This document shows, piece by piece, positions 1 to 6,168 of a stretch of DNA of 13,030 nucleotides. The translations under genes and the position numbers were made by a program. Under the pieces are notes generated by a model. That model had not been told where the DNA came from. It searched no databases and saw nothing but the letters and a program-made list of their open reading frames with translations. The DNA is from an uncultured Eubacteriales bacterium (GTDB lineage Bacteria; Bacillota; Clostridia; Oscillospirales; CAG-382). The stretch lies in the NCBI GenBank assembly GCA_900546385.1, contig URCT01000074.1, positions 1 to 13,030 of the forward strand. The letters are read 5' to 3'. How positions within the stretch are numbered: position 1 is the stretch's first letter; every line of letters starts with the position of its first letter.

Positions 1-1169
1 CCGCCGATCCACATAGCCAGCTTCATCATGTATGTAATTGGAATAAACGCGCCGGCCGCCATGATGACCGGCACCGCATAGCCCGGCATTTGCCACGGCT
101 CGGGCGTGACGTGCGAATCCACCGGCGCGCCCTCTTGAATGCCGCGGCAGAACGCGAGCATATTTTTTTCCGAACCGAGCGAAACCGTCTGAATGATGCA
201 GTGGCGAACTTCATCAGAGGCCGGGCAGACCGCAAAGCCTTCGTTTTCGAAAACCGCCGCCGCAAGAGCCGCCGTTTTCAAGCTCTGCGCGACCGTGTGC
301 GGCGCATAGAAAAGCCCTTTATACATACTTTTGGTCTGTCCGAGCGTTGCACCGCCCTCCGCGCCGATGCCGGGGCAGGTGAGCCGATACGCGCAAAGCT
401 CGACGGCCTTTGCGGAACCGGCAAGATAGCCGCCGGTCTCGGCCATGCCGCCGCCCGGATTTTTGATGAGCGAACCCATGCAGAGGTCGGCGCCGTAATA
501 GGTCGGTTCATGCGCATCGCAGAATTCTCCATAGCAGTTGTCGACGATGACAAAAACCTCCGGGTTGATCGCCTTTGCGGCTTTAACAGCTTGGCCGATC
601 TCTTCGGCCGACAGCGTTTTGCGGATCGCATAGCCTTTGGAGCGTTGAATGAAAACGACTTTGACCGACGGTTCGCTCTTCAAATAGCCGCACATCTTAT
701 CGATGTCGATCTCTCCGTCCGCCGTCATTTCCTGTGCCGTATACTTCACACCGAAATCGGCAAGCGAGCCGTTTCCGGCCTCACCGCGAATGCCGATGAC
801 CTCTTCGAGTGTGTCATACGGCTTGCCGGTGACCGAGAAAAGCGTGTCGCCCGGGCGCAAAAGCCCGAAAAGGCCGATGGCAAGCGTTTGGGTGCCGCTT
901 ACGATGTTGTGGCGCACAAGCGCAGCTTCACATTCGAAAACATCGGCATAAATGCCCTCTAATTCTTCGCGGCCGCGGTCGTTGTATCCATAACCGGAGG
1001 ACGGCATAAAATAGCTTTCGGACACATGGTGCTTGCGAAAAGCCGCCATGACCTTTTTTTGATTTTCAAAGGCGATGCGGTCGATGCGGTCGAATACGCC
1101 CTTCTCACGGAGTTTGCATTCCGCCTGCTCAATTTTGGCTTCGACGGCGGTACGGTTTGTTTGTTCCAT
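1..1169 (-). CDS. Methionine gamma-lyase family protein (PF06838, 'aluminium resistance protein'), 3' end cut by window edge
   Basis: PLP-dependent fold-type I enzyme of the family named methionine gamma-lyase or aluminium resistance protein (YnbB-like); its physiological substrate is not settled, so the name is by family only. The reading frame is open from the ATG at 1169 to the left edge, giving 389 residues, so a few tens of C-terminal residues are probably missing. Visible marks: an N-terminal SSGYGYNDRGRE stretch (about residues 57-68), SGTQ at 91-94, VDNCYGEF at about 209-216 and the PLP-lysine segment SLIKNPGGG with Lys236. The start is supported by AGGAG at 1186-1182, 12 bases upstream and overlapping the TAG stop of the Nudix gene, which implies translational coupling. 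It is the third gene of a minus-strand unit. Family assignment is firm; the reaction is not. Confidence 0.88.
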   Translation of the reverse strand, partial: MEQTNRTAVEAKIEQAECKLREKGVFDRIDRIAFENQKKVMAAFRKHHVSESYFMPSSGYGYNDRGREELEGIYADVFECEAALVRHNIVSGTQTLAIGLFGLLRPGDTLFSVTGKPYDTLEEVIGIRGEAGNGSLADFGVKYTAQEMTADGEIDIDKMCGYLKSEPSVKVVFIQRSKGYAIRKTLSAEEIGQAVKAAKAINPEVFVIVDNCYGEFCDAHEPTYYGADLCMGSLIKNPGGGMAETGGYLAGSAKAVELCAYRLTCPGIGAEGGATLGQTKSMYKGLFYAPHTVAQSLKTAALAAAVFENEGFAVCPASDEVRHCIIQTVSLGSEKNMLAFCRGIQEGAPVDSHVTPEPWQMPGYAVPVIMAAGAFIPITYMMKLAMWIG

Positions 1170-1184
1170 GGGTGTTTTTATCTC

Positions 1185-1733
1185 CTATTTGCGTAATTTT
1201 CCTAAAATAACGGCGGCTTTTAAGAGCGCACATTGGGTCTTGGAATCCTTGATTTCGCCCGAAAGCACCATATCAAGCGCCTTGTCGAACGGGATTTTTT
1301 CCACATTCAAGAATTCATCCTCATCCGGATTGGTATCGCCGAACGTAAGACCGGTGGCAAGAAACATATAAATGACCTCGCCGCAATAGCCGGGCGACGG
1401 ATACAGCTCGCCGAGATTGGTGTATTTTGCGGCTTTCGCGCCGGTTTCCTCTGCAAGCTCGCGCTTGCCGCATTCGAGCGGACTTTCTTCGCCGTGGTCG
1501 CGCTTTCCGGCCGGAATTTCGAGAATGACCTCTTTGTACGGATAGCGGAACTGACGGACGAAGATGACTTCCTCCTTGTCGGTTAACGGCAGCACGCACA
1601 CGCCGCCGGAATGCTCCACCACCTCGCGCACGCTTTTGTGGCCGTTCGGCAGCTCCACTTCGTCGCGGCGCACCTTGATGATGCGGCCTTGATAGATGTA
1701 TTCTTCACTAAGTGTCTTTTCGGTAAGCTCCAT
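1185..1733 (-). CDS. Nudix hydrolase, probable ADP-ribose pyrophosphatase
   Basis: A 182-residue Nudix hydrolase, probably splitting ADP-ribose or a similar nucleoside diphosphate sugar into AMP and a sugar phosphate in the cytosol. The Nudix box spans about residues 76-98, from GKRDHGEES to RELAEETG, with the metal-binding REXXEE at 91-96. A proline 16 residues after the box (YPSPGY, Pro114) fits the ADP-ribose pyrophosphatase subgroup. The box has one extra residue: G-x5-E-x8-RE where the family has G-x5-E-x7-RE, checked codon by codon. Start choice: the ATG at 1733 has AAGGTG six bases upstream. A GTG at 1742 in the same frame overlaps the stop of the upstream radical SAM gene (GTGA) and would add three residues, with a weaker ribosome site. 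It lies between a radical SAM gene and a PLP-enzyme gene in one transcript. Confidence 0.9.
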   Translation of the reverse strand: MELTEKTLSEEYIYQGRIIKVRRDEVELPNGHKSVREVVEHSGGVCVLPLTDKEEVIFVRQFRYPYKEVILEIPAGKRDHGEESPLECGKRELAEETGAKAAKYTNLGELYPSPGYCGEVIYMFLATGLTFGDTNPDEDEFLNVEKIPFDKALDMVLSGEIKDSKTQCALLKAAVILGKLRK

Positions 1734-1738
1734 GTGTT

Positions 1739-2650
1739 TCACCTTTCTTCTGTCTGTTCTTCCGTTTTCGGCTTGTAGTCAAAAGCGGGTACATATTCTT
1801 CTTTGGCACTGGTTCTTTCCTGCAGAAAGCCGCAGGTAAAGCCAAGCGTTTCGGCATGATGCACCACGCGCTCATATTCGAGCGTCGTGACGTGCCGGTT
1901 GATTTCGGGATAGGCCGCACAGGCTTTCGTCGGAAAATATTGGCTCATAAGGCTTAACGCAAAGCGGCTCACATCGTAGTGCGAAGCAAGATAATCGAGA
2001 AGCTTCATGCTGTCGCGCGAAAGTCCCGGCAGAACCAAATGCCGCGTCAGAACGCCGCGCGTCATATGGCCGCTTTCGTCGAAGCGCGCGTAGCCGACAA
2101 GCTTGTACATTTCTTCGAGTGCCGCCGAGGCCATGTCAAAATAATCGGCCGCCGCGGAATATTTCGCCGCCGCTTCTTTGGAATAATATTTGAAATCGGG
2201 CAAAAAGATATCGACATATCCGTCAAGCGTCCGCAGTGTTTCCGGCTTTTCGTAGCCGCCGCAGTTGTAGACAACCGGAATCGAAAGGTGCGGCTTTGCT
2301 ATGTCAAGCGACTGCCGTATTTTGTCGGTAAACTGCGTCGGCGTGACGAGATTGATGTTGACCGCGCCCATTTCCTGCAAGCGCAGAAATTCGTCCGCTA
2401 AGGTCTGTACCGAAACGCCGTATCCCTTTTTGCCGCGTGAAATCGCATGGTTCTGGCAGAACACACAGCCGAGCACACAGCCCGAAAAAAAGACCGTTCC
2501 GCTGCCGGCCCCATAGGAAAGACACGGTTCTTCCCAGTTGTGCAAGCCTACACGCGCAAGCTTGATTTGGTTCGAAACGCCGCACCGGCCGGCTTTGACA
2601 CTTCGGTCAATGCCGCATTCGCGCGGACACAGCCTGCAAACAGTTGCCAT
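1739..2650 (-). CDS. Radical SAM protein, PflA-like family (COG1313)
   Basis: A 303-residue radical SAM protein of the COG1313 group, often named putative pyruvate formate-lyase activating enzyme. Residues 58-65 give the CxxxCxxC motif (CVLGCVFC) for the 4Fe-4S cluster that cleaves S-adenosylmethionine. The N-terminus carries four further cysteines (C5, C8, C12, C23, CRLCPRECG...GRCG) that may bind a metal or second cluster. No pyruvate formate-lyase gene is nearby, so a glycyl-radical activase role is not supported by context and the substrate is unknown. Start ATG at 2650 has AAAGGAG seven bases upstream. It is the first gene of a minus-strand unit; its TGA overlaps a possible GTG start of the Nudix gene. 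A TATAAT box lies 28 bases before the start codon. Family sure, function open. Confidence 0.88.
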   Translation of the reverse strand: MATVCRLCPRECGIDRSVKAGRCGVSNQIKLARVGLHNWEEPCLSYGAGSGTVFFSGCVLGCVFCQNHAISRGKKGYGVSVQTLADEFLRLQEMGAVNINLVTPTQFTDKIRQSLDIAKPHLSIPVVYNCGGYEKPETLRTLDGYVDIFLPDFKYYSKEAAAKYSAAADYFDMASAALEEMYKLVGYARFDESGHMTRGVLTRHLVLPGLSRDSMKLLDYLASHYDVSRFALSLMSQYFPTKACAAYPEINRHVTTLEYERVVHHAETLGFTCGFLQERTSAKEEYVPAFDYKPKTEEQTEER

Positions 2651-2677
2651 GCAATCGCTCCTTTATCATAAATAAAT

Positions 2678-2704
2678 ATTATAGCCTATATATGAAACGT
2701 ACAA
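2678..2704 (-). promoter_or_regulatory. Probable promoter of the minus-strand radical SAM/Nudix/PLP-enzyme unit
   Basis: A perfect TATAAT lies at 2683-2678 on the minus strand, so transcription would start near 2671 and leave a leader of about 21 bases ending in AAAGGAG. The -35 element is poor: TTGTAC at 2704-2699 with a 15-base spacer, or GGTTGT at 2706-2701 with 17 bases. The -10 match and position are good; the lack of a clear -35 hints at an activator or a weak promoter. Confidence 0.5.
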
Positions 2705-2733
2705 CCTAACGGTTTGCTAATATTTTGTAAAAA

Positions 2734-2755
2734 GTGAAAGCGCAGAAGTTTTCAC
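2734..2755. repeat. Inverted repeat GTGAAA-N10-TTTCAC in the divergent control region
   Basis: Six-base arms GTGAAA (2734-2739) and TTTCAC (2750-2755) separated by 10 bases, with a third GTGAAA copy at 2766-2771. The pair sits 20-41 bases upstream of the rplI -35 box and about 30 bases upstream of the minus-strand -35 region, where a regulator could act on either promoter. In AT-rich DNA six-base arms can arise by chance, and I cannot match it to a known operator. Confidence 0.25.
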
Positions 2756-2774
2756 AAAAATTCGCGTGAAACGA

Positions 2775-2803
2775 TTGACTTTTCTTCCGGCATATGGTAT
2801 ATT
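2775..2803 (+). promoter_or_regulatory. Sigma-A type promoter of rplI (extended -10)
   Basis: TTGACT at 2775-2780, a 17-base spacer and TATATT at 2798-2803, preceded by TGG (TGn extended -10). Transcription would begin near 2810, giving a leader of about 55 bases before rplI with AAGGAG at 2852-2857, eight bases from the ATG. With no clear terminator before 8301, it is the likely main promoter for rplI-dnaB-tilS-ftsH. Confidence 0.8.
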
Positions 2804-2831
2804 ATATTGATAAAAAGTTTCTTTTCTTTCA

Positions 2832-2841
2832 GAATCGATTC
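2832..2841. repeat. 10-bp palindrome GAATCGATTC in the rplI leader
   Basis: A perfect palindrome lies about 20-30 bases after the predicted rplI transcription start and 11 bases before the AAGGAG ribosome site. It is continuous with ATTCGAAT. It could be a protein site or chance; it has no loop, so it is not a useful RNA hairpin. L9 is not known to me to be autoregulated. Confidence 0.2.
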
Positions 2842-2865
2842 GAATATAGATAAGGAGTATTTGCT

Positions 2866-3315
2866 ATGAAGGTATTACTTTTACAAGACGTGAAGGGCAA
2901 AGGCAAAAAGGACACCATCGTTGACGTATCCGACGGATACGCACGCAATTTTCTGCTTCCGAAGGGCGTTGCCGTCGAAGCCGATGCCAAGATCATGAAC
3001 GACTATAAAAATAAGCAGGCCGCCAAAAAGCACCATGAAGAAATGGAAAAGCAAGCCGCTAAGGAAACCGCCGAAAAGCTCGCCGGCCTTGTTGTAAAGA
3101 TTCTTGCCACCGCCGGTGCGGACGGCCGTTTTTACGGCTCGGTCACCACAAAGGACATTGCCGAGGAGCTTGAAAAGCAACATGGCATCACGGTCGATAA
3201 GAGAAAAATCGTGCTTGACGACGCCATCAAGGCTTTCGGCTCGTACAGCCTCGATGTCAAGCTCTATCCGGAAATTTCAGGCAAGCTTAACGTCATTGTC
3301 ACACAGAAAGACTAA
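2866..3315 (+). CDS. rplI: 50S ribosomal protein L9
   Basis: Ribosomal protein L9 binds 23S rRNA at the base of the L1 stalk and helps keep the reading frame. The 149-residue length is normal for the family. The N-terminal RNA-binding domain shows the signature GKGKKDTIVDVSDGYARNFL (about residues 11-30) and LPKGVAVEA. A lysine/glutamate-rich connecting helix follows (about 41-75), then the C-terminal domain with DGRFYGSVT (about 86-94). The ATG at 2866 has AAGGAG eight bases upstream and a strong promoter before that. dnaB follows after 49 bases without a terminator, matching the rplI-dnaB order common in Firmicutes. Confidence 0.98.
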   Translation: MKVLLLQDVKGKGKKDTIVDVSDGYARNFLLPKGVAVEADAKIMNDYKNKQAAKKHHEEMEKQAAKETAEKLAGLVVKILATAGADGRFYGSVTTKDIAEELEKQHGITVDKRKIVLDDAIKAFGSYSLDVKLYPEISGKLNVIVTQKD

Positions 3316-3364
3316 TCTTAACACGGCGCAGCTCTATGCGCTGACAGGGAAGGGAGCTTAAACC

Positions 3365-4708
3365 GTGAGCGAACTGGTTCTTTCCGAAGAAAACTTGCGG
3401 AAAATGCCTTTTTCCATGGAAGCGGAACAGTCGGTCTTAGGGACGATTATTCTCGATCCGGAAAAACTCAACGATATCGCGTCGATCCTTCGTGCCGACG
3501 ATTTTTATCTCGAACAGCACGTACGCATTTACGAGGCCATGCGGAGCATCTTTGCGCGCTCTGACGCACATCTTGACGAAGTGACGCTTCTTGAACAGCT
3601 TGTGTCCGACGGCACGCTCGACGAAGCCGGCGGAAAAGCCTATATCACAACGCTTGCCGCTTCCGTGCCGGACATGAATAACCTCATGGACTACGTGCGC
3701 ATTATTAAGGATAAGGCCGTTCTGCGCCGCTTAATCGAAGCGTCGGGCGAAATAAGCGATATGGCGTATTCCGCCGAAGGCGAAACCAAGGATATTCTCG
3801 ACCGCTCCGAACAGCTGATTTTTGATATTGCCGAAAAAAACGAGACCAAAGGCCTCTCCCATATCCGCGATGTCATCATCGACCTCTACCACCATTTGGA
3901 GGATCTGAAAAAAAGCGGTACGGACGCACTCGGTACGCCGACCTATTTTACCGATATCGATAAATACCTTGTCGGCATGGGAAAAGGCGATTTCGTCATC
4001 GTCGGCGCCCGTCCGGGTGTCGGTAAAACCAGCTTTGCCTTAAATATTGCCGCTAACGTCGCTCAAAAAGCACCGCATAAATCCGTGGTCGTGTTTTCGC
4101 TCGAAATGTCGTGCGAACAGCTCGTTTCGCGCATCTTGGCCTCGGAAGCCCGCATCGACAGCTACCATATGCGTTCGGGCGAACTGACCGAGGAGGAATG
4201 GGAAAAGCTTGCCCGTTCGGCCGGTCTTCTTGCCGAAACCAACATTTTGATCGACGATACGCCGGGCATTTCGGTCACCGGCATGAAAGCCAAGCTCCGC
4301 CGCGTGAAAAATTTGGGTCTTATCATTATTGACTACTTGCAGCTTATGCAGTCGGATAAGCACACCGAAAACCGCGTCCAAGAGGTGTCGGACATTTCGC
4401 GAAACCTAAAGCTTCTTGCCAAGGAATTCGAAGTGCCGGTCATCACCTGCGCCCAGCTTTCCCGTGCTTCCGAAAAGGAGCATAAAAAGCCGATGCTTTC
4501 CGACCTGCGTGATTCCGGCGGTATCGAGCAGGACGCCGATACCATTATGTTCCTCTCGCGCGATTACTATAAGGATGATCCCGAAAAGGAAAATATCGCC
4601 GACTGTATCATTGCCAAGAACCGACACGGCTCGACCGGAACGGTGACGCTCGGCTGGCTCGGTCAGTATACCAAGTTTATGACCATGGATACAAGCCATG
4701 CAAATTGA
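3365..4708 (+). CDS. dnaB: Replicative DNA helicase DnaB
   Basis: Hexameric 5'-3' helicase that unwinds DNA at the replication fork and recruits primase (called DnaC in Bacillus). The 447 residues cover the whole family length: an N-terminal helical domain (about 15-115, MEAEQSVLGTIILDPE), a linker, and a RecA-like ATPase domain from about 190. Walker A is GARPGVGKT (214-222; Lys221, Thr222), where many homologues have SM or AM instead of GV. Walker B is LIIIDYLQLM (319-328, Asp323), followed by the conserved QLSR (364-367) and DLRDSGGIEQDAD (380-392). No intein interrupts the ATPase motifs. The GTG start at 3365 is preferred because GGGAG lies about nine bases upstream and the protein starts as homologues do. 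Its last 11 bases overlap tilS. Confidence 0.97.
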   Translation: MSELVLSEENLRKMPFSMEAEQSVLGTIILDPEKLNDIASILRADDFYLEQHVRIYEAMRSIFARSDAHLDEVTLLEQLVSDGTLDEAGGKAYITTLAASVPDMNNLMDYVRIIKDKAVLRRLIEASGEISDMAYSAEGETKDILDRSEQLIFDIAEKNETKGLSHIRDVIIDLYHHLEDLKKSGTDALGTPTYFTDIDKYLVGMGKGDFVIVGARPGVGKTSFALNIAANVAQKAPHKSVVVFSLEMSCEQLVSRILASEARIDSYHMRSGELTEEEWEKLARSAGLLAETNILIDDTPGISVTGMKAKLRRVKNLGLIIIDYLQLMQSDKHTENRVQEVSDISRNLKLLAKEFEVPVITCAQLSRASEKEHKKPMLSDLRDSGGIEQDADTIMFLSRDYYKDDPEKENIADCIIAKNRHGSTGTVTLGWLGQYTKFMTMDTSHAN

Positions 4709-6110
4709 GCTTTTTTTGCGGCGTAAAATTGCCGAAGCCAACGCGGCCGACGCGCTTTTCAAGCCGGATGACCGCGTTTTGGTGGCTCTTTCGGGCGGCG
4801 CGGACAGCGTGGCATTGCTGTTGGCGCTAAAAAAATTCTATCCGTCGCTTTCGCTGACGGCGTGCCATGTGAACCACAGGCTCCGCGGCGAAGAAGCCGA
4901 ACGCGACGCGGCCTTTGCCGAAGCGTTGTGCCGGAAAAACGGCATTCCGTTCGAGCTATGCGCGGCGGATGTTGCGGCACTTGCCAAAGAGCAGAAAATT
5001 TCCACCGAGCTTGCCGCACGCAATGTCCGGTATGCGTTTTTTGAGGAGATCTGCCGCCAACGAGATATTCCGCTTGTTGCGTGTGCGCATACGGCAAGCG
5101 ACAATGCCGAAACGGTGCTTTTTAACCTCACGCGCGGCGCGGCGCTTTCCGGCCTTGCCGGCATTCCGCCCAAGCGGCAGCTTGCCGACGGCATTACGCT
5201 CATCCGACCGCTTTTACGCGTGCAGAGAGAGCATATCGAAGCGTTTCTTGCGGCTCTTAACCAAAGCTACGTCACCGATTCCACCAATCTCGCCGACGAT
5301 TATACGCGCAACTTTTTCCGCCACAAGGTGCTGCCGCTGTTAAAGCAGGTAAATCCGTCGCTTGAAAGCGGCCTTTGTGCCACAAGCCGCGTTTTGCGCG
5401 AAACACAAATATTTCTTGAAAAAACGGCAAACAATAGCTTGACGGATCGTGTCGCGGAGCTTGCTTTGCAGGACGAAGTGCTTTTGCGGCAAAGCATTTT
5501 GCTGTTGTACCGAAAAAGCGGTGCGAACGGAACGCCGGAATATGTGCATATTGACGCCATTGCAGCCTTAGTGCGCGAAGCGGCAGAGCATGGCAGCAAG
5601 CGTGCGGAGGTCTGTCTTCCGGGCGGTGTGAGTGCCTGCATTTGCAACGGCATTCTCTCGTTTGAGCCGACCGTGCGGAAACAAAAAAGCATTCGGAAAC
5701 CGTATCTGTATCCGCTTGCCGACGGCTTTTTCCGAATTCCGGATACGCCTTTTGCCGTGCAGCTGACCGATGACACCGATTTTTTGAAAAACCATGCCGT
5801 TATTCCCGAAGGCTATACGCTGTATGACAGTGCGATCCTTGCCAAAGACCGGTGCGGCGCATTCTGCGTCCGTTCACGTGGGGACGGCGATACCGTTCGC
5901 TGCGGCGGCATGACGCGGAAGTTAAAAGAACTGCTGAATCAGAAAAAAATACCGACGGAATTACGCGGCCTTTTGCCGCTCGTGTGTGCGGCGGATACAA
6001 GGGACCTGTTATTTGTGCCGCGTGTTGCCGTGTGCGACGCACACGCGCACATTTTGGGTTCTTCGCGGAAGCTCTGTCGGGTCAGCATCTATATCCAAAC
6101 CGGCGTTTGA
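4698..6110 (+). CDS. tilS: tRNA(Ile)-lysidine synthetase
   Basis: TilS uses ATP to attach lysine to C34 of the CAU-anticodon tRNA-Ile, so that it reads AUA codons; it is essential in most bacteria. The 470-residue protein has the PP-loop SGGADS at residues 32-37, HVNHRLRGEEAERD at 57-70, and the second motif as HTASDNAET (131-139) where the E. coli-type form is HHADDQAET. After the N-terminal ATPase comes a helical middle domain (to about 330) and a C-terminal TilS_C domain with a GDTVRCGGMTRKLKELL stretch near residues 395-411. The ATG at 4698 lies inside the dnaB 3' end and has no good ribosome site, so it is probably translated by coupling to dnaB. ftsH follows after 58 bases with no hpt between. 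Confidence 0.95.
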   Translation: MQIELFLRRKIAEANAADALFKPDDRVLVALSGGADSVALLLALKKFYPSLSLTACHVNHRLRGEEAERDAAFAEALCRKNGIPFELCAADVAALAKEQKISTELAARNVRYAFFEEICRQRDIPLVACAHTASDNAETVLFNLTRGAALSGLAGIPPKRQLADGITLIRPLLRVQREHIEAFLAALNQSYVTDSTNLADDYTRNFFRHKVLPLLKQVNPSLESGLCATSRVLRETQIFLEKTANNSLTDRVAELALQDEVLLRQSILLLYRKSGANGTPEYVHIDAIAALVREAAEHGSKRAEVCLPGGVSACICNGILSFEPTVRKQKSIRKPYLYPLADGFFRIPDTPFAVQLTDDTDFLKNHAVIPEGYTLYDSAILAKDRCGAFCVRSRGDGDTVRCGGMTRKLKELLNQKKIPTELRGLLPLVCAADTRDLLFVPRVAVCDAHAHILGSSRKLCRVSIYIQTGV

Positions 6111-6168
6111 ACATAGCAAACGGCCGCATCAGCTTTGTATTTACCATTTTGAACAGGAGACTCATTTG

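Noticed and set aside
90..962. Long plus-strand open frame (290 codons) opposite the gamma-lyase-family gene
   Set aside because: It is antisense to a clearly conserved PLP enzyme, its translation is Arg/Ala-rich with no recognisable motif, and it has no ribosome site; GC-biased third positions of the real gene explain it.
3326..3341. Small hairpin GCGCA-N6-TGCGC between rplI and dnaB as a terminator
   Set aside because: Only five base pairs, no T run follows, and rplI-dnaB is normally co-transcribed; at most a weak mRNA structure.
5986..6168. In-frame upstream extension of ftsH
   Set aside because: It lies inside the tilS coding region in another frame, and AGGAG sits nine bases before the ATG at 6169, where FtsH homologues start.
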